64,000 nucleotides of DNA from Branchiostoma floridae (GCF_000003815.2 NC_049990.1:10441995-10505994), one strand, 5' to 3'. Positions 47,243 through 60,331 are shown, numbered from the stretch's first letter. Numbers and translations: made by a program. The notes: generated from the sequence alone by a model not told the origin.

Positions 47243-48540
47243 TTGATTTTATCTTGAAACAAGACTCGGGTAATTTCATACATGCAAGAAACATCTGATA
47301 AGGGCTTTGTTATGCCATGGTAGTACAGTGGTATTCCATTGATTGGGCTTTTGCCAAGACCAAATACTAGATTCTTACCTCTCCTCTTGATTTTATCTCG
47401 GAGGAAGACTCGGGTAATTTCATACATGAAAGAAACATCTGACGCTGAAGGGTTTTGTTATGCCATGTTGGTACAGTGGTATTCCATTGATCAGGAAGAC
47501 TACATGCGATTGGTCTTTTGCCAACACCAAATCCTAGATTCCTACTTCTCCTGTTGATTTGTGGGACCGCGTAGCGCAGCGGGACCGTGTTCGGCCCGTG
47601 ACCGAGAGGTCGCGGGTTCGAATCCGGCTGCCGTGTTACCGATCTTGTGCCCTTGTGAAAGGCACTTTACACGACTTTCCTCACTTGACTCAGGTGAAAA
47701 TGAGTACCTAGCTTCGGCTAGTGCCGCCCCTCGGAAAGGACGTTAAATGGAGGTCCCGTGTCTGGGGAGAGCCATGCCCCAGGCACGTTAAAGAACCCAC
47801 CACATGTGCGATGGTGCGGTGAGAGTGGTTCAAAACCTACAGTACCTTGGCCGCGCCTGGGAAATTTACTGTCGTATTGAGGTCACCTGAGTGGCACCGA
47901 ATGGCAGCTCGCTCCAGACCCTTGCGATTTAGCCCCGCCTATTGTAAGCTCCTCGCAATTCAGCCCCTGGCTGCAAAGAGTGAGTAGTCGGCCCACCCAA
48001 TAACCATCATATAATGATAACCATCATTTTAGCTTGGAACAAGACTCGGGTAATTTCATACATGAAAGAAACATCTAACACGCTTTTAAGGGTTTTGTTA
48101 TGCCATGTTGGTACAGTGGTTTTCCATTGATCAGAAAGACTACATGCGATTGAGCTTTTGCCAAGACCAACTACTAGATTCCTACTTCTCCTCTTGATTT
48201 TATCTTGGAACAAGATTTGGGTAATTTCATAGATGCAAGAAACATCTGATATTACTTAGGGTTTTGTTATGCCATGGTGGTACAGTGGTTTTCCATTGAC
48301 CAGGAAGACTACATGCGATTGGTCTTTTGCCCAGCTCAAATACTAGCTATATAGATTCATACTTTTCCTCTTGATTTTATCTTGAAACAAGACTCGGGTA
48401 ATTTCATACATGAAAGAAACATCTGACACGCAAGTGTTTTGCTATGCCATGTTGGTACAGTGGTTTTCCATTGATCAGGAAGTCTACATGCGATTGAGCT
48501 TTTGCCAACACCAAATCCTAGATTCCTACCTCCCAGACCG
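47243..48540. repeat. Tandem array of a ~145-177 bp unit interrupted by a SINE
   Basis: Five unit starts are marked by AAGACTCGGGTAATTTCATA (or AAGATTTGGG) at 47261, 47405, 48041, 48212 and 48389. Adjacent spacings are 144, 171 and 177 bp, all multiples of three. Each unit also has GGGTTTTGTTATGCCATG.. and TTTTCCATTGATCAGGAAG. The minus strand is open through units and repeats YEITRVLFQDKIK. A SINE splits the array between units 2 and 3. Confidence 0.8.
47562..48030 (+). mobile_element. Full-length tRNA-derived SINE inside the tandem array
   Basis: The head is tRNA-like: A box GCGTAGCGCAGCGGGACCG, loop CCCGTGA in the anticodon position, B box GCGGGTTCGAATCC. The body has GAAAGGCACTTTACACGAC, TTTCCTCACTTGACTC, GGACGTTAAATGGAGGTCCC and CACGTTAAAGAACCCACC, then an ATAATGATAACCATCAT tail. 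Flanking array sequence (GATTT .. TTTAGCTTGG) shows it broke one unit. Confidence 0.85.
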
Positions 48541-48807
48541 TACCTAATAGGCAATACCAATGATCCCACCTCCTTGATCTTACCGTTACCAACATGCAAT
48601 AACACCTACCGATTGGATTCTACCAGTGATTGCCAAGAAAGTATTTTGTTTTCGCTATCGTGTGTAGAATGAAAGAGCAAAGAAGTACGTGCTTTGAAGT
48701 TACTTGGATTGGATTGCATTCAAGATGTTCAAGAATCGATCAATTGAAAGTTTATTTGCAACTTCATGCCCGAAGAACAAGTGTATGGTAGAAACATGGG
48801 GGGCATA

Positions 48808-48989
48808 TACAGTCAAACCTGTATTAGGGGCCACCTCCACAGAGGGGCCACCTGTCCATAGTGGCCACTTTTTGTCGGTGCCTTGGGTATTTTATCTACA
48901 AGTTGCCACCTCTATACAGAGGCCACCTGTCTATAGTGGCCACATTTGTCCGGTCCCTTGAGTGGCCACTATAGACAGGTTTGACTGTA
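48808..48989. mobile_element. 182 bp TIR MITE with internal GGCCACC repeats
   Basis: Perfect ends TACAGTCAAACCTGT / ACAGGTTTGACTGTA. The interior is built of repeated GAGGCCACCTGTC.ATAGTGGCCAC units. The TA at both ends may be the target duplication. Confidence 0.75.
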
Positions 48990-51900
48990 CTCAAATACTG
49001 CCAATTGTCAGTGATGGACATTAATCGTAACAAAAGATTATGTTCGTCTACAGCTAGACAAGTTGGATTGACTTCTTTCTTTGGATAAAGATGATCAATT
49101 CACTGCTGGTAATTTGTAACATGTGTACAGCGGAACCGTTTCTGGAAGATAGAACCACCTTTCACCGGTGACAAGCCCGATTTTTGCTCCTGCCAAATAT
49201 TTACTTCGACACACTTCATAGACGTACACTTTATCGATACTCTATATGGCTCTGGAAAAGGTTGCTCTTGGTTCCAGTGACCCAGTGACTTTGACTAACC
49301 TAACCTGTAACATTTACCTTTACTAAGGCTAACCTTATCCTACCTAACCTCTACCCTAAACCTGTTATTAGGATACTGCGCACGCACAATACCCAATGGA
49401 GTGAAAAATTGGCGGAGCAGAAATTTTGCGCAACACCGGAAAGCAGCAAGTTCATGGTGATGAATATCATTATGAGGTTCACAACTGAGGTATAAACGGT
49501 AATCAGATCACACTGGTTTGAGACAAGACATCGCTCGTAAAAGGACGTACGACCATTAATGTACGAAGGGCATTCAAAATAGACTAGCTGAAACCGCACT
49601 AGCTGTATTAATTCCTTGTGCGCATTGGACAATTTCATCCACGACTTCACTACGTTGAAAGACACCAACGTTAACTCACGAAACGGACCTTGTCAGGATA
49701 CCGTCTTTGATACATTCATGTGAGCCGCTAGTAACCTCCTATGCTGAAATAACAAGAGTTCGGAAACCTCATACCTCCATTATTCTTTTTTAGATCTTAT
49801 TCAAATTTCTCATCTACATAATCTATACATGGGGATGAATAGCTGTAACTAATTAACTCCTGTTAAGTATAGTTACTGCAATATTCTTCAAACAGTGACG
49901 TTTTTGAAAGGCATAGAGACATACCTCCAAATTTTCGATGTCTAGCAGCACATCTTGTTCACGGATTGACCTAGTCTCGCGAGACAGTAACATGGATAAA
50001 ATTGGAGATATGTCTATATGCCTGCCAAAAACAGTCAGTTTTGAAGAATATTGTAGTGACTGTATACATACATACTGATGAACAATTTCAACGATGTATA
50101 AAGGTATAAAATTCCACTCAAAACATCCATTCTTCATGGAGGGGATAAGGCTGAAATGACTGTACCCTTGTAGCTTTAAGCTTTAGTATTCGCCATCACG
50201 TACAAGTGTCAGAGTTACTTATTGCGAATCAGTGAGGTGTGTGGAGATTGGAGTCATTGAAACCCATTAATTCTTCGATTAGACCTTCACCACTTACCAG
50301 TTGTTAACTTTGAGAGACTATTGTCTGCCGACCTGCAATCGACAATCTTAAAAGAGGCGCCGGTATTATTAGATTTTCTGGAAGATACCCAAGGACACTT
50401 GTCATAAAATGGGCATATAAATGATATTCTTACCGCCCCAACAATTTGTTTAATAGAACTACCAATTGAATGGTAGGATCTAAGATATAATGTAGCTCAT
50501 GACAGTGGGGCATCAAATAAAAACGAGGAATAATTAATAAATACTAGACATTATGCCCCACGCGGGGTTTTGTCTAGTATTATAAGAAGAAGAAGAAGAA
50601 TTTCTTTTCGATGATCGTCACATCGTCATATACACATAACAAGGCCATAGCATAACCATGGCATGTACATAAGGAACAAAAACCGAAAGTTCTGTTACAG
50701 TACTAAGGTCGTACACTAGAGTCCCAAAATTGACCTCGATCTTTTTAATCCCATCACATACTCACATACCGAATATCAACGTAATCCAGTCAGAGGTTCT
50801 TAAGTTATGTGATAAAAAATTATTTGGAAATACGCACAGACACACAGACAGGCGCCTAGACAGACAAACACGTCAAAAGCAGAACCTCCATTCTACACGT
50901 AGATAGAATCAAAATCTGAATTTAAAGGCTCAGAGAGGGAAACGGACGACGAATGGAGTCTTGATCTTGATCAATTTAGATTTTAGTCCCGTCTATCAAA
51001 AGGTATTCAAAAACACAAGTCCGTGTTGCTTTAGTATGTATATCTAAGATAGGCAAAGAATGACATTTTACGGAAACGATGTGATGTCTGAATAATGTAA
51101 TTACCAGATGCATCATTCCCCCACAGTTCAAATAAGAGCCCGGTAACCATACCACCGATGCCTCTCCGGTATCTCTACGGTACTGGGAGTGTTGCCTGCC
51201 CGCCCAGTTTATTAATATAAGCCGGATTTTTTTGTAGTGATCATAGAGACTGTAAAAAAGCCATTGCCAAGTACAGGAATTGGAGCGGCAAAACATCCCT
51301 AAGCCGGGCCGTTGAAAATGGGTACCAGGCTAGTCATTTCACGCTGTCACGCTGTATGTACATGACATCTAAAACATTAACAACATATCTTCGTAGCCGG
51401 TAGATAATAATTGATAAGCTTACCGTACGATGGATATGGATAGATTTATCTAAACTATCCAGTGCCGCGCACGCAGACCTGTTATGGGTAGGATTATCCA
51501 AGAAGGAATGGAAGCGGCTTTACCTAATCCAATAACCCATGGCCAGCACCACCAATGTACATCCTTTCAAGCCTCGTCTCCTGTTAGGGACCCTGCTTAG
51601 AAAATGCCTGTGATAAAAGGATTTGTTGAGTTCGAGGTGAATGTCAAGGGCGCAGTGAGTAAAGCTTATGAATTGATTTTCACCTGATTTTGAAGAAATG
51701 AAATAATCATTTTTTGATAGAATGTTTTGTTGCTTTGATTCGTGCCACAATATCTATCGTAAAAATGTATGTATCTTGTGTTTTTGCCCATTTTTTTCAC
51801 GCACGAGCATTAGATCAGGAGTATGCAGAGGATGCAATCCATTTGCTTAGGCCTAATGGACAATTTCCAGACAACCTTCAGGGTGTTGTCTCATATCATC

Positions 51901-54820
51901 CCACAGCAATCATTAGGCAGTCCCAGCTATGGACTACTTTCCTTTCAAAAGCCTTGCGAGTAGTAAATAAGGATTATCCCTAAATGGCGTGAAAATAGCT
52001 ACCTGATTTCGTGTTGATTTCATTATCTCCAGGTACGTGTATGGATTTGTATTGAGATACAAATCATTTAGATATAAAAGGCAAATAATTATGACCAATA
52101 AATCAAACGCTAAATGTCATCACATTCAGGCTTGGCATATATGTCGATGATAAATGAGATTTTACACTTGAGTAGACTGTGTGTTCCCCACTCTGTTTCT
52201 GAAACAATACTTCCCTCGAAAGATTACCGTTTGATGAAGACGGACAGCCATTTTTGCCGTTGACCTTGCTTTAGCGTCTGGAGAAACTCATATGCTTCGT
52301 TATGCTAACTCTCCACTGCCATCAACAAAAGCACAAAATAAATTTGATCACCTGTTGTCCAATGATGTGAATAGTTGAACGACCCGTCTGAACGAACAGA
52401 ATGGATTTCTGTTGAGCTGGTTTTGTCTATTTTGCGACATAAGCTGCAAGCAGCCTTTTACAGTTTCAATAACGATGATACTATTACAAACTGGACTATA
52501 TAACTGGACTATACTATATAACTGGACTTTTTTCTGTAGTTAAAGAAACTGAGCATTTCAAGAGCTCCGCTGCAGTAAGGTAACTCGCCACCAGGAGGCC
52601 AATTATCAAACTTGACCTCCCTTTTCACAACCTCTCCAAATATCATGCAGAACCATTCTCATCGTCTCGACTTATGCTGTTTACAAGCACACACACAAAT
52701 ACACTCTGCCCGCTGCAGAACTAGCATTAACATAAAGCTTTCTTTGATACTGCAGCAGGTATTTCGACTGGTAGAAGAAAAGCAAAGTAGCAATGCAGTG
52801 CGTAGCATTAAATACTGATTAAAATGTATAGTGAAAGGTTTGTACTGGTGCAAAACTTTGAAGCTTTTACTTCTAGTACTAGTGTACTTTTTAGTCGCCT
52901 GTCTCAATGATCCTTTGGGAATCGAAACCTTTTTGGGACGCTTTTGCTGAGACTACTAATGAGATACCATTCACACATCAGACAAGCGCCAGACAGGAAT
53001 GCGTTTTAAAGACATCTGTCTTCGTCTGACAGACATTATAAGGACAAAGAGCCTCTTTAAAGCACATGGCGTTAACAGGATTAGGGCTCGTCTTTTACAA
53101 GACGTACTGCCACCATGGCCTGTGATAGAAAGCGTGTATAATGCGCCTACGTTGGCACTCTGACAAAAGCTTTCAGAAACGATTTCTGACGATTGCCCAC
53201 ATGGAACTGTGAGTGCAAGATGTGGCACCGACATATCAGGATGTCACAAATAGATGGCCGGGAAATATAGAAAGATATAGGTTTGTCCCAGCACACGACT
53301 GTGGGCTTCAAAACAGATATGCTACACGAATGTCACATGCCATCCATTTTCTTGTCCCCAATGGCCTCGTGTATGTGTGAAGATGGTTGTTAAACCGGAA
53401 TGTCGACGATATCATCAGCTATGTATGTTTCTCATTCCTCTGTATAAAATGCGTTTCTACACTACGATCAATTAGAAGATTTTGGTAGCCGGTCGCTTTT
53501 AACGTTTGTTTGTATGCATCAATATATAAAGGGCGACAGCCCCAGAGCAAGTCATCTAAGCACGACCACTCAAGGGTAACACATTTTTCCTGAGGCTCTT
53601 GTTGCATATCAATGAGCCAGGGTGTTTCCTTCTTTGGCAATTATAGAAACATTCATTCTATTTCTACAGCCCATACTATTGTAAGATTTTTATAATTCCG
53701 ATATGAAACTTGTACAACTTTAGGTTTCTGGCTGTTACTTGCGATGTTAGTATTAAAGACATTAGTTATCTATGGTGATTTTGTTCCAGCAACTCTTAGT
53801 CTTTACAAGCTGTGGCAACAGAATGAACTTAAAATCGCCATAAGACAGTTGGAAGCATAACTAGCTGCTTCAAACATGAGTCATGATCAGACGACAAGTC
53901 TCAAAATTCTGTATGGTGGTACGATTGGTTTTAGAATGACGAAAAGCCATGTGTTGCATTCAAGGTTTCCTGCTTTCAACTGTCAGAAAACATTGCTTTT
54001 GGTCTTTGTCATGATGCTAGCTCGCACACACACTCAGACTCAGACTTGCAAAGTCCGTGATTATACTTATACTTACGGAGGTCAGACTGCAATCATGTTA
54101 AAAGCATACACTTCACAAAGCTTCCGTGGGCAGGAGTGAATATCTTAGCAAAATGCCACCCTGTCTGGTATGCTCATGACTAAGCTATTGTGTTGAAAGA
54201 GTCACTGAAGGCGTCTCAAAACTGTCTCTAAAAGGGACTACTACATGTACATGCTGAAATTCAAGACGAGTATGAAAGTTTCACGCTTGATCTGGATGCG
54301 CCGAAAGTTTTGTTTACATTTTACTACAAAGTTTTTAGATGGTTGTGATCCTGCTGATAACATGTACATTCTTCAACAGATTTGTGGTGGCGCTGTTTGT
54401 ATTGTTATGGTTTCAGAGTATGACAAATCACTTGTTATGCTGTTCGGTTGATTTTCTATTTGGTTTGTGGGCAGGGCTTGTGCCTAATGTACAAAAACGC
54501 CCTTGGACACTTGTTTATGGATCGTAATGTTACCCAGTAGAGCATGCAAATATATACAGTTTACTAATGCTTTTGCCCCAGATGCAAGTCTCAACTGTGA
54601 TCTAATGTATTGCCGCCTGTATCGATTGTGATAGAACTTCGCATTGCTATTCGTGACCATGAACTTGTTGCTTTTCAGCAACAGGCACCCCTATCTTCCA
54701 CGAACAACACTTTGGCCTTTGGGGAATTGATTAAGTGTCATACAGAGTGCTCCAAGAGAATGTGAAGCAAGTGCTTTTACTTGGATGTTTTCCAACGCTT
54801 TTTCTCCTTTGTAAACTTGG
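48990..54820. other. Gene-poor stretch
   Basis: No coding exon recognised. Contains a TAACC-rich tract (49290-49365), a hairpin plus (AAG)n at 50541-50600 and a half copy of the fold-back MITE (about 51320-51334, GGTACCAGGCTAG). Open frames of up to ~106 codons lack recognisable domains. Confidence 0.35.
50541..50600. repeat. Hairpin followed by (AAG)n
   Basis: ATACTAGACA at 50541-50550 pairs with TGTCTAGTAT at 50571-50580, with inner CCCC/GGGG pairing. It is followed directly by repeated AAG; resembles the 3' end of a mobile element. Confidence 0.5.
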
Positions 54821-54825
54821 ACAAT

Positions 54826-55650
54826 AATTATATTTCAGCCATACCATAGGTATGGTGAAATATATTGTATTCGTAATGTTTCTTTCTTTCTTTCTTTCTT
54901 TCTCCTGTCAAATCTTCAAATCGAATCAACTCCGCCATTTTTTAACCGATTGACTTGAAATTTGGCACAATGGTAGAGTAAGCCAATACCCCTAGGTGTT
55001 TTTTTCATTTTTTTCATATCTGCCTTTAAAATGATTTTATTGAGGTTTTTGTCAATTTTTATGTATATTTCGGGCTCCTGTACCCTGGTATTACAGCCGA
55101 ATGACATAAAATTTGGTACAGAGGTGCCTTGATCATATGCTCACCTAGATTCAATAACAGTTTTGGCAGACGGTACAAAGAAATGCTTAATTTTGCGATT
55201 TTTGGCCATTTTTTGACCAAAAAAGGACATTTTTGGCTCCCGTAGCCTCGTTTTACAACCAAATGATCTGAAATTTGGTATAAAAGTGTCCTTCAATTAT
55301 GTGCACATAAATTCAATAAAAGTTTTCCCATACGGTACAACAAAATGCTTAATTTTGCGATTTTATGGCCATTTTTTGACAAAATTTGGACATTTTTGGC
55401 TCCTGTTCCCTCGATTTACAACCTAATGACCCGTAAATTGGTAAAGGGGTGCTCTAGATATCTATTCAAATGACCCATGTATAATTTTTGGCATGGACCA
55501 CTTTAAAATGATATATTTGGGATTTTTTTGGTCATTTTCCAATGGCCAAAGGGGCCAACGACCTCAAGGCCTATTGTTGCATGATGGAGATGGCTGAAAT
55601 ATGCTGTATTTGCTCTCAAGCAAATGTCGGCCTTTCTAGTTGGTAGAAAC
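54826..55650 (+). mobile_element. Non-autonomous element with ~160 bp internal repeats
   Basis: Begins with a hairpin (ATTTCAGCCATACC / GGTATGGTGAAAT) and a (TTTC)n run (54878-54903). Then four diverged units follow, each with AAATTTGGYAYA near 54958, 55109, 55271 and 55432. It ends near CAAATGTCGGCCTTTCTAG. Interior units share GCGATTTTTGGCCATTTTTTG. No coding capacity. Confidence 0.55.
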
Positions 55651-57145
55651 TAATCCTCGGGTGTTATTAGATGTCTGTACCGGAAAGATCAAGGTGTGGG
55701 AATAGAGATTGCTCTATCAGTTATGGTCTGGGGAGCAGGATTGTAATCGATCAGTTGCACATAGCCAGTGTTACACAATCTTTCGCTGTCAGGGCTTGAT
55801 TGGGCCTCCTTCCCGTGAGCTTGTGGCAATGCATTTTAACCACTCCTCTGTACCCGGAGACGCCGATTAGAGCTCATTGTTCTTTATAACCACGAGAAAA
55901 CCTTTATTTTGTATATGGTTACCCAAAATTCATATAGTATCTTTAGATAGTAGTTTATATCTTTCGTGCCTAAAACCCACTGTTACACCCCCACTCTACA
56001 AGGGAGGTAGCCTCACCGCGACATAAAATTTGACAGGGTGCTCAAAGAATCTTTTTTTATGATTTGAGTGTTTCGTTGTGTTTTTAGTCATACTTCGCAT
56101 TTTCGATTATATTCAAATTATGAAGTCAATGGTTATACAAAACCAATTTAGGTCGCAGCGAGATCGCCGTCCACAGGAATGTGGGCATAATAAAAACAAA
56201 ACGCCACCAGTTGCGTATGTATCATGTGTGAAGTATATGTTACCCGAAGGGCTAACTGAATTCCGGTATTTTCTAGAAAAGTTATCTTTTGATTTACATT
56301 TTGCTTTCCCAGGATTTTGAATATAGTACGCAGGCGCGCGGTATGATGTATTTGTTGCCCTTGAAAACAGACGTCATCTTTCGTCAGCTGCCTCCTCATG
56401 GACAGTGTACGTATCCGGAAGACACTTGATTTAACCATGACAAAAGATCTGATTCTGCAGTACTTCATATATCATGCAATTCAATATCTACGTCAATGTA
56501 GATATTGAATTGCATGATGTAAATGCGTCAACTCATTTCCTATTTTCCCTAAACTATCCCTATCTAAAGAAATAAAAGAAATGAATCATTTGAAACTCTT
56601 GTCATGAGATTGACGAACTAACTATAGAAAGTAAATGCAGATACTTTATCCTTGTTTTATAGTGCTCCATTCAATTGATTTACTTTAGTGAGCTTTCCAT
56701 TGCCATACTTTGGATTGTGGACTGGCAACGTGTCTCGTAAGTTCATCTTGTGGCTGGGATCAAACATTATCCCTTTCAATTACTTCTGGTCAACTAACGA
56801 CTGTAACGATGTAAGTATCGTCCAAAAATCATAAATTTTTGCGTTACATAGAATGGTATAGACGAGGTATTCGGTCGAAGAAGTTTTATACAATCTAAAA
56901 TCGAAATCTAATCAGTCGTTAGATACCGATATTAGTGTGGTCAGTATCCAGGTTGACCGATAACCCAATCAGAAGATCAATGCTGAAGATGTGCAAAAGT
57001 GTTCTTGCAAGAAGACTCATTTCCGATGATCAGAAATGACCGGACGGTTGCTATTGATTTACAAATTGCATTCGATATCAATAAAAGATGGCAGGATGGT
57101 ATTTAGCTAAATGGACTAGGGTATCCAAAACCTACATGCTAACAC
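55651..57145. other. No gene seen; repeat fragments and a perfect hairpin
   Basis: Holds a segment at about 56145-56165 related to 20440 (CCAATTTAGGTC), the third ACATCAAATGCATCA-family fragment (56385-56450, -) and the hairpin at 56471-56518. Confidence 0.4.
56471..56518. ncRNA. Perfect 21 bp stem-loop (hairpin RNA or MITE relic)
   Basis: The arms 56471-56491 (ATCATGCAATTCAATATCTA + C) and 56498-56518 are exact complements around a 6 nt loop (GTCAAT). Perfect pairing over 21 bp is unexpected by chance. The loop is short and there is no lower stem, so a conventional microRNA precursor is unlikely; a recent local inverted duplication is the simplest origin. Confidence 0.25.
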
Positions 57146-57149
57146 GGGA

Positions 57150-57315
57150 AGAAGAGTGCCCCAACCGAAAGAAGGGTGCAGCCCATAGCAAGTTTCCCAA
57201 CTAGGATCCCCATAATTACCAACTAATTGTAAGCAGTAGCTCAACTGTAAGCCTGCTGCCAGTTAAGCTACAGGGACATCCAATAAGTGGCAAGTGTGAA
57301 CCAGATTTCCCTGAG
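57150..57315 (-). mobile_element. tRNA-derived SINE, decayed, minus strand
   Basis: Minus strand GGATGTCCCTGTAGCTTAAC..GGCAGCAGG, the head of the family at 32.0 and 33.7 kb; B box eroded. Confidence 0.55.
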
Positions 57316-57319
57316 CAGG

Positions 57320-59640
57320 TCACATAGGCCATTACGCTCCGACAAGCTAATTTAAACTATAGAAGCACGTTCGTCCTGAGAAAATGTAGCACCGTTATGA
57401 ACATTGTTTTGTAATGGACGAGGGACCACATGAGGTTAAGCAGTATGAAGTTTGGCAGCACCGAAAGAGTTTCCTGTGGATGGAGAAATTTGATTTGACT
57501 GGAGTGTGATTATGGGCACTTGTTAGACAAGACGAATGTAGAATGGAGCTCATACATTGACTTTTGGTGCTGGAAAAATATCTTTGCCAGAAGATTCCAA
57601 TACTTATTGACTGATAGAAAACGATGGCAGAGGCCGTCCTGTTAAAAAGATAGGATTCAGATAGGATTAATCTTTCTAGCCATACCCATACTCTATAACT
57701 ATAATACTGCATCTGGACTGGGCGTTCATTTTTCATTTTCATATGACAGCGACAAGTTTCTTGAACCTATAATAATGTATCGTTTCATGTCCCTAGCTGT
57801 ACCCAAATACATGATACGTGAAGTGAACAAGTATCAAGTCAGTATAAAAGCAATTTTTCGCAAGGATTGTTGTCATTAAGTGCGAAAACAAACTGAAAAA
57901 GATTTCAAGCATTACTGTCAGGAAAAATACTTCACTTACACGTCTTGTATGCGTAGAAAATCTAACCGTGCTCATCAACGTGCTTATAATCAAAAGAAAG
58001 ACAAATCTAAAACTCAAAAGAAAACTGCCTTTTTTTTATTTCACGTCATGTCCTTGTACTGAAAGGAATCTCTGGCCCTATTTTCCTGGCCTGGCCTGGT
58101 TTTCCTGGAAAATAGATTGTTTCTGGCATTCTTGGTGACGGAAGATCTGCCCACTTGCGTTGACTGGGGCCATTTTGCTTTCAAGGGAGATTTATGTCTT
58201 CATTAGCAAGCCGGCACATTTAACCGCAGGTCACAGCAATAACTTATGTCAATTCCCCCGAGACCTCCATTCTCATTACTGCAGTCCATCCATTGCCGTC
58301 ACACATGGCGGTTGTCGGACCTGTAGCGGTCAACAGTTACCGTGATGTAATAGGCTTGGAGGAATATGCTGTCCATTTAATTGAGATGATGACAAAATTA
58401 TAGCCAGCGTTCAAATATCACAAATATAAAAGCCGTAGTTTACTATCCAGCGCTGTAAGTAGTTTGGCATATATATAGACCAAGAATGCGATTGAAATGC
58501 GGAGCAGACTCTATTCTGTTAAAGTTCAAAGTAATCGTTCAGTTTATAGCTAACGGTATTCCACGGGACTGTAGTGTCCCTGCTATGTTACATGATTACT
58601 GCACCCCATTAGGGTGAAGAAAACGGTCGTCAGGCACATCGACTTAGCCTTCCAGTCGGGCTATGTACAGCACCCTTGCTGCCCAAGTAATCACCAATGC
58701 CACTAACGCATTGGTGCAATATCAATCAAAAGTGAGTGCCAAGATATGTGATGTGACGTATCATCATTAAAAACCAACATTGACGAAAATAGATTTGAAA
58801 TGATAACACTATGGTCGATGAAGTTCGTAAGAGCACTGGGGTGCAAGAATTTGAAGATCTGATGAGCAAGAAGTTACGGACGCAGGTTGACATTTACAAG
58901 TTTGCCAAGTGAAAGGAGGTGAAACGGAAAGATTTAATGATGTTCAGGTGGATCACCTGATCGTCAGGCAGTAATTATCTTTGCCCGCTGACCTTGACAT
59001 TCGAAAAAGGCATAATGTGGTCAGAACATATTCACATTTTTCTTTCATTACAGTGACATTCGCAATGATTGTATCAGCAGTGCCTTAGATATATGTACAC
59101 GATGGGTAGTATGAATAATGATATCTCCAGACAACAATGTACAAGCAAAACTTTGTGAATTCGTATGCACATGTTTTAAGAGGAGTGAAGAGACACGTAA
59201 ACGATAGATTAAGTTCTAGCGTAGATCTAGATGTTTAACTATTTTGTATATGATGAATTTGAAACAAGGATATTTTTAGTTTGTTCTGCCATTGTTCACT
59301 AGCAACACTGCAAATAAGGATATCTAGACTATACGTTTAGTCTTCCATAAAGTGCAACTAATGTATTGCGACCATGTGGGCAAGAACGTGCAAATCAAGA
59401 TCATAGTACATAAAGATAGAAAATTAAGCGTTGCAACCAGATCCTTTATCTCACCACCATCGAACGCGTGTGCACGCTGAAGGCAATGCATCACGTCCCT
59501 AGATCATCACTAGACTTTAACCTCTCCCAACTGTTTGAATCTAGAAAGGCGCCATGTAGGCTTTTCAAGCAAAGAGTGGCACTAAATGTGACGACAATGA
59601 CAGCAATTACCGCCACAGAAACACGCTGGAAACGGCTTTT
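57320..59640. other. No gene seen
   Basis: Open frames of up to 115 codons without recognisable domains; no clear repeat. Confidence 0.35.
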
Positions 59641-59649
59641 ACCTACCTG

Positions 59650-59790
59650 TACCACTCACGCTGATCCAAGATCATTGGTAAAGTCAGCCGAGGAAAATTG
59701 GCCGACTGTGGTTCGACCATAACGACCCATTAGTGGTGGTTGTTAGCGGGGAGGGTTCGGGGCACGAAGAACTGCCAGCTGTGACTATTA
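59650..59790 (+). repeat. Conserved block upstream of the neuroligin exon relic
   Basis: About 110 bp nearly identical to the - strand of 25030-25140. The shared open frame reads [18 protein letters not shown] then stop, and similarity continues through GTGGTGGTTGTTAGCGG and GCCAGCTGTGACTA. Confidence 0.8.
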
Positions 59791-60130
59791 GGCAGAGAAG
59801 TAATCAAATTGACCTGGAGTAATTGTATATAACTAGGCACGCACTTAGTAGTATACTCAGTTCGAATATGAACTCAAGCTGTCGTGAGTGGAAAAGTACA
59901 CTGGCACAACAAGAAGTAAAACCACTGGACGTTAGTTTTCTTCAGTTAAGTTGTTCTATGAGAGAACTGTGCTATTTTCTCACTGACTTTGACAAAGTTT
60001 AAGGACCCCAGTCCAATATACGGAGATTGCGCTGTGAACTCGCTTACTAAATATGAAATGTGTAACCCTTGACATCATAGAGCGGACGTCTAGATTTGAT
60101 TGTTTATCACGAAGATTCTACGATAAAGGG

Positions 60131-60331
60131 GGTATCTCACTGCACTTGGAGCACCGTTGTGGCACTGTGGGGTTCGTTCACTGCGGCATTGGTGAGTCGT
60201 TTTCGCCATTTTAAAAATATGTGTAAATCTAAAAATTGTGTAATACGCAAAAGCATGACTTAGAAAATAACAAAATAGGAATCTTCGAACCCCGCAGTGC
60301 CTCACCGGTGCTCTAAGTGCAGTGAGATACC
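60131..60331. mobile_element. TIR MITE, copy 2
   Basis: 201 bp with ~46 bp inverted ends, about five mismatches: GGTATCTCACTGCACTTGGA at the left, AGTGCAGTGAGATACC at the right, CGAACCCCGCAGTGCC inside. Related to 36999-37236. No coding capacity. Confidence 0.8.

Noticed and set aside
47562-47640. Functional tRNA gene
   Set aside because: The cloverleaf is incomplete and it is continuous with a SINE body and tail.
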